Assembly: GCA_001466705.2 (NCBI GenBank)
Contig: LATX02000195.1
Location: 496,001 to 560,000 of the forward strand
Length of the DNA: 64,000 bases
From: Moniliophthora roreri
Lineage: Eukaryota; Basidiomycota; Agaricomycetes; Agaricales; Marasmiaceae
Direction: 5' to 3'
Shown here: in pieces, positions 44,418 to 57,814 of the stretch
How positions within the stretch are numbered: position 1 is the stretch's first letter
Layout: every line of letters starts with the position of its first letter
The notes under the pieces: generated by a model
Databases searched by the model: none
The model's input: only the letters and a program-made list of their open reading frames with translations
What the model was told of the DNA's origin: nothing
Program-made: the position numbers and the translations under genes

Positions 44418-45261
44418 AGAGAGTATGCCTGGTTTCTGTTTCTGCTGCGCTTCACAAGCTGACTCTACCCGATTCGACGTGTTATTTATGGGACCTCCTC
44501 GGGGTACATTTAGCTCAAAACGCGGGTCGATGATTGAATTCTAAACGCGTAAGGGCACTGCCTCGGTCTCCCGACTCCCCACTTCGTGAATGATGGTGGA
44601 TACAGATTGCAGAGATGTTACTGAAGAGCGCCAATCTCGTACAATCAGAAGGGCGTACATCCCCTTTAACTCCAGGTCCTTATTCTATCTATATCCAGCG
44701 ATCTCTCGGTTTTCTGCTTGTTGTCGTGTTCTTGGTGACATGTATCTTGGTGATATTCCTCCTGAATATACTCGGCACCTCTAAAGCACCTGCCCTCACT
44801 TCTTGTGCAAATTCATTCCCATGTTCCTCAAGATATTCCAGCTTTTGAGCTGGAATTGCATGCTCGGGTCCCACGTCATCGTTGCCGGTGAACTCCTTTA
44901 ATCGGAGCGTGCTGTCAACATGTACAGGACCAAGCCTACTCAGACAGCATGTGAGCCCTGAGGTTTTTTGGGCACCTCCGTGATGCAGGGCCCGGAACAT
45001 GTTCAGTCGGTCTGACTCGGTGAAAAGAACCATGTAACCGCTTTGAAATATGACCCTCGAAAGGTCCCAGTCGGGCTTCCGAAAAGATTGTTCTACTGAC
45101 TACAATTGAGTGGATCATGAAACCAGTTTTGATAGGGGCGTGAGAAGAAATGGCATGCAACCGGTGAATTTCAGAGCTGCTCCGCGCCGGGGGCATCACC
45201 AGGCATCACCCCTGCTTCTTGCCTCCTGTCACCCAACTTACTTCTCACATCGTCCAGCACG
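44418..45261. other. Intergenic region
   Basis: 844 bp. Overlapping frames at 44615-44848 (plus, one hydrophobic segment FLLVVVFLVTCILVIFLLN) and 45033-44689 (minus) are the only notable ones; neither has a paralogue or clear splice context. The WD40 gene promoter lies at the right end. Confidence 0.5.
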
Positions 45262-47406
45262 ATGGCGAGAGGTATCTCCATGTTGTCTTCCACAAAACCG
45301 AGCGCAGTAGTGCCAGCTCAGACTTACATTGGCCATGTGTACGTGACGTCTCTTGCAATTACATGCCTAGACTGAGTCTATATCAACCCCAGGCAACTTC
45401 GTGATCTCATTATCTGCCCTCGCGAGCGTGGAGTAGTCAACTATGTCAACCAGCATTCCATCGTCGAGCAGAACCTCAATTCGACCTCCTCAGTACGTTT
45501 CTGTGGATTCAGAGGGTAATGATATCACTCATCGTTGCCATAGAATCCTTATACCCTAGTCGATCTGAATTTCACACCCAACACGCTCTCATCTCTCCAA
45601 ATACCCGATAGTCAACAAACTTTACTTGCTGCTGGTGGACAGGATGCAGAAGTACATCTATCTCTCCACGATCACTCCTCACCACGGCAGAAACCAGTGT
45701 GGGCAACTGAGGAGCGTCTCCCTGCCTCCATCAACAACTCTGTGCTTCTCACATCAATGAACTTGGCACGATCAAACGAAAGCAGCGTTGAACCAAAAGT
45801 TGTTATCAGCAATAACGATTGCACCGTCAAGTTTTACGATGTTCCAATTCGTGCGCGGCCGGACATTAGGGAGGCAGGGTCATTGCGTTTGAGTGTCCCA
45901 ATTAATCATTGTATGGGTGCTTCTTCTATCTCTCTCTCTGCGTGTGCTGATTCGCTTGAACTTAGCTTCCATATCTCCTGATGGTCGCACCCTTTTATCA
46001 GTCGGTGACTCCTCAAAGGTCTATTTACACCGTATTTCGGGCGGATCGCGACTAGAGTTTTCACATATTACAACACTTCAAATACCGCCTCCTGACCGGT
46101 CACCGCTCAACTATACGTCGACGTCACTCGCTGCATCCTTTAGCACTGCCTTTTCAACCGACGGCACCAAGTATGCTGTTGCATCGCAAGAAGGTGTTGT
46201 TGCTGTGTGGGACGTGCGCAGCACAAAGCCGCTCAAGGTCTTCCAGACTGACAAAACGAGGATGCCTTCAGGAGGTGGACTCTGGAGCGGCAGTCTATTA
46301 TCGGATGATCCGTATGAATGGACAAGAGGCAATTCAAAGGCTCCGGGCTGGAGTGTGCGAAATGTAAAGTTCGGCAACGGTGGCAGTAGCGGAGTTGGTA
46401 GGGAGATCATGACATTCACTGAGGTATGCTAGTGCAAATTTATCGTGATGGATTTCTCTAATTAGCATCTATCGTCCAGCACACTTCTTTCCTTCACGTC
46501 ATCGATGCGAGAACTTTCGAGACCGAAGAAATCGTTCGCGTACCATCCGCCTCCAAATCCTCAGGAACCGGCCGACAACCTCCATCAAGAGTACCCCCAC
46601 AACAAAACCTTCAAGCCTCGGCCCAGTCGAGGTCACGTTCCCGTGCCTTTGTCTCTCGACCATATCAGCGCCCCAATCGAACAAATTCACGACAACACAT
46701 TTCAGTATCGGCGACTTCGCACCTTGGAGGCTTAAGGCGTGACGGTTCTACACCGCCCTACGTAGTCCTCGCACTTGAAGACACGTTCCGAATCTCACCT
46801 CGCGGATCTTCCGATATAACAAGGTCCGTCTGGCGTCATCGCCGGGACGACACCGTTCACAGGCCAACTGATGTGGAAGACCATCATTTCGAAGATAGTC
46901 AGATTACTCGAAATGATGATGATGACCTTGTGGTCATCCCACCGCTCGGGGATAGGGAGGTGGAGGACAACGTTCGTTCACTATTGACGCACCATGGGCT
47001 ACGATCGAGGGCATTGGGTGGTGGCGGAAGCTTTGAAGATGATGATAATGACGAACAGATGGATGTGGATGATCTTGATATTCTGGAGCCAGAATGGGAT
47101 TGTATATCATATGCGCCGTCGAGGGGCTCCTCACCGGGACCGCCGGCGAATGGACGTTGGAGGACACGGTCTCGGCAAGATCTGGAACTGGAGTTGGCAG
47201 CCGCAGCTGCAGCCACAGATGTTGGGTACAGAGCCGAGGAGTACTACTCATCTGCTGCATTCGGCGATGACTTGGATATCGCTGGTACATGCTTTGATCC
47301 AAGTGGCGCCTTCATCTACGTAGCCACTCCCGAATGTGTAGCAGAATGGGCTGTACGAGGCGGAGAGAAGCGTTGGTGGTCAGATTCTGGAACACAGTGG
47401 TGTTGA
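45262..47406 (+). CDS. WD40-repeat protein with DUF2415 domain
   Basis: Exons 45262-45338, 45393-45492, 45544-45910, 45966-46423 and 46480-47406; 642 residues, consistent phases. WD40-type blades are visible: LLAAGGQDAEVHLSLHD, KVVISNNDCTVKFYDV, SISPDGRTLLSVGDSSKVYL, and FSTDGTKYAVASQEGVVAVW (followed by DVRS). The DUF2415-type core follows with WSVRNVKFGNGG and FLHVIDARTFETEEIVRV. A low-complexity Arg/Ser stretch and an acidic stretch come next, then the conserved end DIAGTCFDPSGAFIYVATPE. The N-terminal QLRDLIICPRERGVVNYV also fits the family. It is likely a scaffold; its role is not established. Two decayed 3' copies lie at 51020-51530 and 52952-53260. Confidence 0.82.
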
Positions 47407-47964
47407 TTACCGCTTTATTCTGGGCGTATATCTATAGGGCTCTGCTACGTCGACGAACCCTTGCTTTCGCGCCAGTCATGTGCTGGTCCGAGATGACTGG
47501 TTGGTCATCTGTACCTGTATGAAATATCCCATCTCCCTCATCCCATGTTCATCTGTCCCAAGCTGCGCATTGTACTGTATTGTCGTGTCATTCTCATTCC
47601 TTGTATGGTTTCGTGGATGGACGCTGCGTTTCTGGACCCTCTTGCATACCTATTTCGATACGTGGATTTCTTCTTCTACGTTTTTGCATGTCGTGTAACA
47701 GATTGTTGTTGTACTATAGTGTGATATGTTGAAAATGATTGCTATGCTCTAAGGTCTTGAGGGATGCCAAGTACTTGGTGGTGCACGATCAACATACTGT
47801 TTACTAATGCCAATGCCTGTGAGTCTACTTTGTTAGAATCTACGCTCTGGTTGGTAGAGTACATGTTGGACCGGCGCTGTGAGAGTCCATCGGTAGATAA
47901 GACATAACTACAAATTCTGGTAAACTCAAGGCCAGCCGCTACATTGATGAATCGGGGCCTTACC
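47407..47964. other. Intergenic region between convergent genes
   Basis: 558 bp of 3' flanks. The first 130 bp resemble sequence at 51450-51540, so duplication of the WD40 gene included its 3' flank. No gene seen. Confidence 0.55.
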
Positions 47965-50423
47965 CTACACATCAGCCCGGGAGGCCTCGTTCGACTGCCA
48001 TGTGAAAAGGTCTAAGGTAGGTGCAAACCATCCAGTTCGCCAATTGTACCTGTATTTCCCCTTGGGTAAACCAAGCTCCCTCCAGCGTTTCTCCACCAAG
48101 TCTCTTAACAAGTACCGATTCCATCGCTAATGAGAGGACATGTGGGTCAGATGAGCAAAAAGGCAAACACTGATTGAGCTACTCACAGTGAGTGGGTCTA
48201 ACTTGAGAATGTCACTTTGGCTCAAGTATGTAATCAATGCATGAAGACCTTCCTTGTCACCACCAATTTGAATAACTGAATCATTTTTCCAATAAATCTT
48301 TTTTAACCTGGACCTAGTCAAAGAGACTATTGTCCAGTCTGGAGGAAGGAGCCTCTTGCTATCAGTTGGCAAGATCAAAATGTACAATTTTGGCCAGTAC
48401 TGTGTGATATAGTCTTGCAGGAGTAAAAATGGATGAAACTTGGAATTTCCAGGATACTTGGAGGCATACCCAATCCAGACACCATGTAAAAATTGTTTCA
48501 AGTGGTCAACAAACATTTTTGGTGACCTAGCACCAAGAGACTGTGGATGGTTAGAATTATAACATTTCCAGATACTGAGCAGGCTAGACCCACCTTTGCC
48601 CATGAAACAGTTTGATGCCATTGTGTGCAGATTACATGAACAAAATGGCATAAAGACCGACCAGCACCCATACCAAGAATGGTCACAATGGGGTATGGAT
48701 CAAATTGATTCAAAGCGGTCAAGAGGTCCTTGCTTGGAGTTGTCACCCGTTGGCAAAACAGCAAGCAGTTCCTCAATAAATAGTGTTTAACCCTGGGCAC
48801 GAGTTTGCAGGCATATGCATCCCAGATTGGCAATGAAGAAGCAAAAGATTGAGCATCACCTGAGGTGTGATACAGTGGATATTTCGATGTTATGATGGAA
48901 GCCAAGCGTAGTCCAGCCTTTGCCAGATAGTCAAAGTACTCTGACTCTGTCAGTGGCTTCACATGATATTTTCCTGAACGTGCGTTATCCAGGAGAAACT
49001 CTGTGAAAGAGGCATGGAGGATATGAATGTCCACATCTTCATGTCTTGGTACTCCTATGACGGCATGAAGTCTGAACAGACGAACCTCGAGTTCACCTGG
49101 GCCAAGGTCCAGTGAATTCATGATGACCATAGGAGATCGCTGGCCAGGTGCATATGTATATGCATAGTCACCAAACTTGAAAGATGCTGGGGTGGGCTCA
49201 ACGTCGTGCAGCCGCGGCTTATAGTAGTCTGGTGTTATAAGTACGCGAAGGACCTGGCAGACATCCTCCCACCTCCGGTGACAGGTAGACAAGATCTGGT
49301 GATAGAGCAGATCCAAATCAGGGTATGGAGAACCCGGAAGGTCTTCTGTCCGAATGCGGAGAATGGCCTTCAAACGCACTAATGGTGAATCGTCATCACT
49401 TTCAAGATACTTCACGACCGTGACAACAAAGATGAATTGCCCGCATGCTCTCCGAACAAGCTGGTGAATTACATCTTCACCAGGCCATGAATCATCCGTA
49501 TGACGCAGCGCAACATGGCTCCTCCGTAGGGCATGGAAGCGGTCCCGAAGAAACTTGATTATATCCCGGGTGGTATCATCCGAGTCTCCAATCGCAAGGC
49601 GGCCCAGAAGTGAGCCGAATCTTCGATGGTTGAAGCCTTGGCAAATTCGAGGTTCTGGACGACTATGGATGAGGAATACGAAGCGGCATTGTGGTATGGA
49701 GGAAAGAATTTCTTGGATCATGGTAAGTAGTCTCTCCTGCTCACGAATGTCAACGCACTCGTCGAGGCCGTCGATGACCACGAGATCTGAAAAGGTTCCC
49801 CAATCACCGGGGCCCACCCTCAAGAATGGCTCCAAGATCAATTTTCGAGACTGATGTTCGAAGGACCTTTCAAAGACTTTGGGATCCAAGTGAATGGCCT
49901 CAATAATGAATGGCCCGATCAAGTCCCGAAGGGACTCTGATGTGAGGATTTGATACACAATGGTTGCGACGAATGGATCCAGCTTGTCTCTACTTGGGTC
50001 GTTCCGAGAGAAGAAAAAGGCTGCAGCCAACTGCTTTCCTGCGTGCTGCTCGCACAAGTTCTGCGCGATTGCAGACTTTCCAACTCCAGCAGGTCCGTAC
50101 AACCAATATGCTCGCTCGGCCTTTGATTCGTTCGAAATCCAACGATTGAGTTGGTCCAAGACCTTGGTACGAGTCCCTGGATGACAGTTGGGTGGAGGAA
50201 ATCGCTGTCCCGCATTGTAGAAAGCGTTAGCGGCAGCTTTCGCCGTCACCAATCTGAGCACATCATCTATGCTAACATATTAGTTCGGCAAACCACTGTA
50301 AAGGTACAACACACCTGAGTTTCTCGAAGTGTCTCCCTGGACTGTATAATTCACTTGATCTCCATACACCAAATTCTGGAATTCACCGTCATGGATAGTG
50401 ACATTTCGAGTAGAAGAGAACAT
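47965..50423 (-). CDS. NACHT-domain STAND NTPase (copy C), complete
   Basis: Exons 50423-50315, 50266-48594, 48540-48187 and 48126-47965; 765 residues, introns 48, 53 and 60 nt. Starts MFSSTRNVTIHDGEFQN, the N-terminal motif shared with copy B. NACHT: P-loop GPAGVGKSA, Walker B LVVIDGLDEC, and FLIHSRPEPR. The middle region ends in the conserved SWAK at the second intron. The tail has SLGARSPKMF and LLPPDW and a longer last exon: RWRELGLPKGKYR and 23 further residues ending EASRADV. The exon plan is identical to copy B. It is probably an NLR-like signalling switch without a visible effector domain. It lies 44 kb from copies A/B and in opposite orientation. Confidence 0.88.
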
Positions 50424-51019
50424 TGGGGTTCAGGTCAACGATGAGGATGTAAACCTGTGCATCGCGTTCACAGCACAACGCCACAGAATGCGAGCACAAT
50501 ATGACGCCTTGTAAATTGTGCTAAACGTCCCAGATTTTTTGCAGAAAAACAGTCAGAATTTTGACATACATTGGCATCATTCTTCCCGTCGCCTGTCTGA
50601 ACTTGCACTTCCTCGGGGAACTTGCACTATTTCTTCCTCGCTTCAAACACAACTATGCCCAATTGCCCGACAGCCTTAAACGGAACCCAGGCATCGCCAC
50701 CCAGACATGGAGGATCGTTGCGTCGAGCGTCCCCACAAGTTACGAGCCATTCCTTCTACATTTACCGGCTCTCTTTCCTAGCTTCCGTGATAAGAGAGAC
50801 AAATTTTCTACCCTGGTCGGTCACGTCTTCAAGTGAAGATAGCAGTAGTGATTAGTAGGAAGAGTATGACTGAGGTGTGTTGCCGCAAGTTCGTCTTAGG
50901 CTGTGTTTCTAAATATCGTCCTTCCTCCAGCTCAAACGTCAATATAATAATTTCTAGACAGAACAGGTCACTCTTTTGCCATCACAGGTCACCGTCCCGA
51001 CAACCACTTCGGAATGTGC
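50424..51019. other. Intergenic region upstream of NACHT copy C
   Basis: About 600 bp; promoter side of copy C. Frames at 50561-50855 overlap one another and have no domain. Confidence 0.5.
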
Positions 51020-51530
51020 TGCATGGTTCTACATAGTCTTCAGACTCGAAAACACCTGCCAAATCTCACCTCCAACATTGCACCCAAGCTCAAGATACGT
51101 CTGGCGTCATCGTCGAGGAGAGACTGTCCAAGCTCTCGACAGCGGTGGTATCTAGTGACGATACTAGCAACAATTCAACGGATGTGGATGGTAATTGGAA
51201 TGGTTTTACAACGTTACAGTCTCGGGTACTTTGGGAGTTCATCTCTGGTACCCTTCTCGCCGACTGTGATAGTCCTGACCCGGATGAGCAACCCATCTCG
51301 TGGTTGTTTGGAATGCAGGGTCGTCAGGATTAGAGCTCGATTGGCAACTGCTATCAGCATTGGATCAACTTGTGCCTTCATATACGTTGCCATTCCCGAA
51401 TGCGCAACGGACTGTACGAGGTGGAGAGAAACGATGATGTTTGTTCTGGGTTCATCTGTGTAGGTTCTGCTACGTCGGTGAACCCTTTCGCGCTGGCATG
51501 GAATGACCGGTTGTTCTCTCTGTATCTCAT
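51020..51530 (+). pseudogene. Decayed 3' copy of the WD40/DUF2415 gene (relic 1)
   Basis: Colinear with 46780-47500. Matching blocks include the RISPRG... segment with GTCTGGCGTCATCG (about 51050-51115), the MDVDDLD region (51175-51200), and the end coding GAFIYVATPEC...VRGGEK (51370-51435), then 3' flank to about 51530. Numerous indels and stops are present and only the last third of the gene is represented. Confidence 0.75.
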
Positions 51531-51748
51531 TTATTCTTGTTGCGCCTTCATCTCTATCGCATGCCACGTAACAGCGTTGTAAAGGACTATAATGATACTC
51601 TGATAACAAAATCCTAATGACGAAATATTGCAAATCACCGGAAGCCTACCGCTGCCGGGATGTTTCATCTGCACTTACGCGTCTGATTGCCGTGGTTAGT
51701 TTCTTGCTCATCGGTGCGTGCACGTCGCAGTCTTGAAATTTAACCACC

Positions 51749-52951
51749 ATGTCGACGCCTAGTAGCCCTAGTAGTGCTGCAAAACCCTCCAAACGAGTTA
51801 TCCGACGCCATATCAAGTCTCGAAGTGGATGTGCAACTTGCAAACGAAGACGTATCAAAGTAAGTATCAGGCATCGTTCCACTCTTTACCCCGCTTACTT
51901 ACCTGTGTACTAGTGCGACGAGGCAGAACCACAATGTAACAACTGCCACGTGCGAGATCTCGACTGCGTTTGGAAGAACAAGGTGAAAAGTACAAACGTA
52001 GCACTCGTCAAACCTCTCTCAGCACCAGCACCCATAGCCTTAGATACCACCTCCCTCCAACTAATCCACCATTTTACCACGGCAACCTCGGCGACTTATT
52101 GTTCTGACTTTGAATACACCGCCGCGACCGTCATCGCCGTTCCCCAATTATCATGGTTCAATTCACACCTTTTACACGCCATGTTATCGGGTACGGCGCT
52201 CCACCTCGGCCGACTCTACCCCAATGACCTCCAATGGATAACACTTGCATCCACTCATCGCAAAGCTGCGATAGATGCTCTCCCTGGCGCTATGAACCCT
52301 GACGCCAAGTTTATATCCATAGGGTTCTTCTCAATGTACACCATCTCATCATCACTATCGTCCTCACCAGAAAACATCTTTTCATTGGTGACCTCGCTCC
52401 ACAACGTCTGGTCATCCTTGAAGATTCGCGGTCATGCATATGCAAATCCGAGTTTGAAGGATTTCAATCCGTTCGTTGCCAGTGCGCGTTATGTTTCTGG
52501 GTTAGAATCGGTGGAGGTTCTGGAGCCTTTACGGCAGATATACGATATTGATCCTTCGGATTCCCAAGTCGTGGGCATGGATGTAGGATTGGACTCGGAG
52601 GAACTGTTGGATCCGGGGGTGAAGGAGGCGTATAGAACAGGCGTGGAAGCGTTGTATGCTGCATACCCGCTCAGTCGGATAGGTTTGGAAGCCAAAAGTG
52701 CAGTTGTCTGGCCGGCACTTTGTGGGAAATGGTTTTTGGCGTTGTTGAATGAAAGGAGACAAAGGGCACTGGTGGTGCTGTGTTTTTATCTGGTAATGTT
52801 GAGAGAAGTGAGCGAGAGGTGTTGGTGGGCAAGTGATGTTGGGAAGTGTCTGGAGTATGTGTATGGGTTGTTGGATTCTGGGTGGAGAGATTGGTTGAAT
52901 GAGGCGCTTATCGAGATGAATTGCTTGAAAGTTCTCTGCGATACTTCATAG
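51749..52951 (+). CDS. Zn2Cys6 (GAL4-type) fungal transcription regulator
   Basis: Exons 51749-51859 and 51914-52951 (intron 54 nt, phase 0); 382 residues. The N-terminal binuclear zinc cluster is complete: GCATCKRRRIKCDE, then CNNC and DCVW (C-x2-C-x6-C-x5-C-x2-C-x4-C), preceded by a basic RRHIKSRS segment. The rest is helical and resembles the fungal-specific regulator domain found with Upc2-like zinc clusters (LIHHFTTATSATY, SHLLHAMLSGTALHLGRL). It should bind DNA as a transcription factor in the nucleus; the target is not known. It sits between two WD40 gene relics. Confidence 0.88.
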
Positions 52952-53260
52952 CCCCCGCATTCAAGGACGCTTTCGGAATCTCGCCTCATGGATTGTCTTC
53001 AGACATTTCTCCAAGTTCGATATCCGTCTAGCGTTATCGTCGAACGCATGCTACCCAAGACCTCAGTGGCGATGGAGGTCCCAATGACGATATGAACGAC
53101 TGGGACGTCGTTAATAGCTATCTCGCTTCTTCGCAGGATTCCGATGACTATAACGAGCAGCTCAGCTAACGGTCATTGAAGGATGTGATCTCGTCATGGT
53201 ATGGGGTTCGTGCTAACTACTGCTGCCACAGCCAACAGGATCAAAGAGTACTACTCGCCT
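52952..53260 (+). pseudogene. Decayed 3' copy of the WD40/DUF2415 gene (relic 2)
   Basis: Begins directly after the stop of the Zn2Cys6 gene with sequence matching 46775-46860 (TTTCGGAATCTCGCCTC; TCCGTCTAGCGTTATCGTCG). It continues through an aspartate-rich part and a match to GCCACAG...GAGTACTACTC at about 53225-53260. Broken by many indels. Shorter than relic 1. Confidence 0.65.
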
Positions 53261-53512
53261 ACGCTTTTGTTTCATCCTTCATGGCGTGCTGTAGTGCTTT
53301 TCATTCCTCTATTTCGGTGTTCCTTGGATGATCGTATGTAAATCACCTCCGTTCATGTATCGTGTATAAGCTAATTACTTCGCCGATCAATTTTTGCGGG
53401 AGGGGCAAGGAAAGTGGGGTCAGTGCAGCCGCACCCTTTGGGAGTAAAAGTCCAAGGATTAATGCACACTTTTGCTGCATATACGGTATACATGTAGAAT
53501 CACCGAATATAT

Positions 53513-56120
53513 CTACTCACTCTGTCTATTGCGCTTGCCTTCCTTCATGGACAAACCACCAGTAACTTGCTCGGCATTTCGCTTTCTGGGCACGCCAACA
53601 ACGTCCTCCTGAATTGTTCGCTCCACATTCGGAACCACGTACTCCGACATATCGAACATCTCACCCAACCAAAATCGCTTCTCATCGCTGCCTGCAAGCG
53701 TTGCCGCGTAAGATTGCAATTCTTGGTAAAGCGTGGCGGAAAATTTATCAGTTGCGGAATCTGGTAATGCTTCTACTCGCTGGTATTCCACCCGCAACAG
53801 GCTGGAAACAACAATGGCGAATCGCATAGTGACAACAAACTGCTCCGGGACCGAAGATAGATACTGCGACTGGACGCATTCGTTACCCTTCAGAAACTCG
53901 ATGCGATCAATGAAATCAAAGTTGGAGAAGAAGGGAAACAGCTGGTAGAATGTGTGCATGCGATGACTGATGATTCGTTCGTTGACCTCGTTATTCGCCT
54001 TGACTTCGCCATCCGCCTCGACCTTGTCATCCACTGGGTGCATGATGAGAAGGAAATACATGAGAATCCAAAACAGGGACTCTAGGTCGTGAAGGAAGTT
54101 GTATCGAACGGGAACCGGCGTGTATGGGCGACGATCCCCCATTCTCTTGAGCATGGATACGAAACTTTCATCATCAAACTTCTCGACCGTTGATTTCTGC
54201 GGGAGGAAGAGGTATTTGCCTCTGCATATTTCCAGAGCCATGAAAAAAGGTGTTCCCTGGCCAAGCCTATTAGCTAATACACAATGCGAAAACTCAACGT
54301 AGTACGCACTATTTTGATATCTTGCGGAGACTCAGAACTCGCACTGACCTTCCTGGCGTATTCAAGGTCAGTTATTTTGCACCTGAGTTCACCGTCTACT
54401 TCTGAAACCAACAGATTGCCTGTGCTGATGTCTCTGTGCACCATCCCAGCAGAGAACATGATCGAAAGCCCTGGACAGCTGTTAGAGATGAGTGGTTCAC
54501 ATACTATTAGAGCTCACCAGTACTGGCTTTCCCGATACACACTATTACTGTTCTTAGGTTGCGGACATCTTGGAGTGGGCATCCAGCATCCTCCATCACA
54601 ATACGATGATGAGCCTTGTTGCCGTAGTGCTCTCGTGAGAGCATTTGGATGTCCTGGGTCTGAGCCCTGTGATCAGATGGAAGACTGCCTGCAGAGTTCG
54701 ACATGTACGAGCCAGTCAAGGATGGGGAAGTAGGGTACCGAGTCGTAATAAGTTTGAGGACAAACGTGTTCCTCGCGCAGGACAGGTCGTTTCCTCTGAG
54801 AAAGTTGGTAGAGTTGTCGTCAACGAACACTCTCGGATTCGTCATCGAAGGAACCTTCACGATCTCGCAGTGCTTGATAGCCACAAAATGCTTCTCGGAA
54901 TCTGTGGCATCCAGACCTTCGACAACGTGAACCTTGTTGATATTGGCCTTCACATCCTCTTGGATTTCGAGCTCCGTTTTTGCACCCTCTGGAAGCCATA
55001 GATCCTTCAGGACAAATATAGGGCCAATCAACTCGTCGTTCACAACACGTTGGACCTTAAACACACGATTTGCTCGACCCAATAGGAAATTGGCCTTGTA
55101 GGTGCTAATGGCCTCCAGGGTTTCATACTCGATCCCATTGATAGTGAACCGGTACCGCGTTTCAGCCTTGCTACCACTGCCTCGCTGGACTCTCCGAACT
55201 GTGGGGTCGAAGCCGAGCTGCTCCTTGCTGGCAGATCCGAGAGCCATGACAAAGTAGATAACATCTTTGACGTTCTATGGCAAAGATACGTTAGAGTCCA
55301 TCGAGAATGACAATCATTCTTACCTTCTGCAAATCAAGACTTTCGGTTACAAAGATGTGCGACCTTGAGCAGAACCAAAACCTCGTATCGGTATGTTCTA
55401 TTGTCAAACCATACGCAAATCTACGAGTAGGATCGGATCCCATGAGGTGGTTAATATTGCCGACGAGTTTGGAGATGTTCTGCGCGCCGACTTGAATGAG
55501 TAATTTAGCGAACGACAAATGATAAAAGCAGTCACATCGTCTGTATCGCTGTCGTTAACGACCTTTTTGAATTCTCCTGTCATCACAATATCACATTCAA
55601 ACTGTTCTTTCCCTGCCTGGTCTCCAACAGCAGTGGTGTCGACAAGTAACGCGTTGATATCGGCAATGTAACCACCATGTGCACCCTCAGACTTGAGGCC
55701 TTTACTGGGGGTACTGGAGAATGTGATAAGGGGTTGTTTTCCAGTCGCTTCCTGTGTGTGCTCGAGAATCTTGTTGAATTTGCCAGCGAGCGGTTTATAG
55801 AGCTCGTTCTCGGTAACAACGGACTGACGCGTGGAAATTTGACCCTCCTCCTGCACAGTGTCGAGTGCTGGCGTACCCTGCCCTTGACCATTCTGCTCAG
55901 CTTGTCCCTGTACTGGCACCCGCTGCGGTTTCGCCTTGTCGAACTTGAAACCCATCCAACCTTCATCCGACAACTCTCCGTCCTTCTTGAGCGCATCGTA
56001 GACTTGTTCGAGTTTCGCATTGTCTACGCATGGCAGCACGGCAGTCTTGAACTGGTCGAATGAAACCTCTGGAATTCTGGGACCAAGGTCATGCAAGGCC
56101 TGATTCCTGACTTCTTCCAT
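53513..56120 (-). CDS. FunK1-type fungal protein kinase (S1)
   Basis: Exons 56120-55536, 55479-55324, 55274-54518, 54470-54310 and 54256-53513; 800 residues. The N-terminal region (ALHDLGPRIPEVSFDQF, EGWMGFKFDKAK, GKQPLITFSSTP) and a beta-rich half are typical of FunK1. The kinase half has VHRDISTGNLLV (HRD catalytic loop), KITDLEYARK in the DFG position (Asp kept), GTPFFMALEI in the APE region, and DLESLFWILMYF. The C-terminal tail is basic. FunK1 kinases are expanded in mushroom fungi and some respond to development; targets are unknown. It is paralogous to S2 in inverted orientation. The start ATG is inferred: S2 has 48 more N-terminal residues, and an acceptor-like AGCAG precedes this ATG. 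Confidence 0.85.
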
Positions 56121-57814
56121 TCGGACTTTGACCACCTGCTGTCCGCAATAACTTATACACCATAGTTTTTAAACTCAGCGAGCCACAGCAACGTGTAGGA
56201 GAAAGAGGACAATGGTGGTGAACGAATCAGGGTAGAGCTTACCGCATAAGGCATCAACTTCTTCCAAACATGCGCGACTGTCGACTTGTTCTCTGACTCG
56301 GAGTCTGAAGCTCCAAGGGTAGGGCCGGTGGCTGTGTCTGAAGTGAACCATCATGGCGAACCCCAGGCATACCACGAAATCCGACATCCAACGACTTGCT
56401 CGCACACAATATTAAATATTGTCGCTCTTGATCACATTTTTTGGTCAGCAGTCTTGCGCTGCCCCGGACGCTTTGGATCAACACTCTGTCGCTAACTGCC
56501 CTGACCTTCAACTTGACTGATATTTCGGACCAGAGTCTTCGCTTTTTATTGCAATGCCAGATTTTGTCACGAACCCCAATGTCGGTCAGCACTCAGCTAT
56601 CAGTGACCTTGTAAAGAAGGTGCGTATGTTGGATTTCGGGGAACATGGTCTCCTCATGAGATCGCGCTCTACCATCCCACTCACCATGTGCGGAGACCCT
56701 AGCCTGGACCACAGCACTCAGGCAGGCATTCGCTTACTACTCACGACAGCGGGCCGATCCTCATAAGTAGATTTTGTTCGGCCCGCCTTCAAAGAGGTTG
56801 CCAGATCGTCGTGAAAGAAGTTTCTGGTCTAGGTAGCGGTATCGATTATAAGTGAGTGCTAACCTATACGACACTCCGCCTCATTCTCATATCTATTTTA
56901 GCAAGATTTGTTTGCCACTTTTACGCACTATTGCAGAATATACTTGCTTCACCCACTTTCCATGCATATTCACTTGTTCCCGCTTTCCATGCAGCTTGAC
57001 TTGAGCGGCATCTTCGTTCCCAAGATATCACAGTCTAGACTCAACCACTTGAACGCTCATTCTTACTGTAAGTTCAAGTGCGATATTTGAACGAAGAAGG
57101 TTTTTACATACAACTATCGAAAAAATACCGGCATAGAGGAGCGAGGAGCAATAGCTTGCACGAATCAAAAGCATGGGCGAGTACTAGCACTCTTCGGCCC
57201 TGTACTTAGTGTTAGTTGTGGCTACGGCTGCTAGCATGAAATCTCCAAGTCATTCCTCAATGACCACTAGCCCGGCTGCTCGTCGTAGTCATGTGAATCC
57301 CACAGGAAACCTAGGGAACGACATTCGTGAAAACGCATAGCAATATAGGCCGTCTCAACCATCTCATCCGATTCATCAAACTTTATCGTCGACGGCTACG
57401 CCATATCAGACTAGAGTGGAAGATCCACGAGATGAGATCCAGAAAGATTTTTCAAGTCTACGTAGAATCGTGTAACATTTTCTGTAGTGGGAGGCCGTGG
57501 CATGTCACCGTTGTTGAAACAGCCCAAGATTTTGGGTTGTTCTCTGGATTTCAGAGAGTGTGGATGGAGTCTTCATCGGGCTCCATCTTCGATGTCTACA
57601 TGCTCACTTTCTGAACAAGTCTACAATCGCGCATCTTAAAGAAGTTGATGGCAGTGCCACCGTGACTCTGGTCCACCAACGCCGAACCATTGTTCAATGT
57701 TCTTTGCTTCTGTCCTACATGTTGCTGTGGCTCGCTGGGTTTAAATACCATGGTGTGTACTCTACTGCTAAAACTCAGTTTATTTTCTAGCACTCTGATC
57801 TCACCTCGTCCACA
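56121..57814. other. Spacer between head-to-head FunK1 kinases
   Basis: 1.7 kb. Its two ends are inverted copies: 56155-56210 (minus) matches 57710-57765 (plus), around GTTGCTGTGGCTCGCTG, showing that duplicated promoter sequence flanks each kinase. The middle has no supported gene. Confidence 0.6.

Noticed and set aside
44615..45033. Overlapping frames on both strands, one with a membrane-like segment
   Set aside because: No splice context, no paralogue and the strands conflict.
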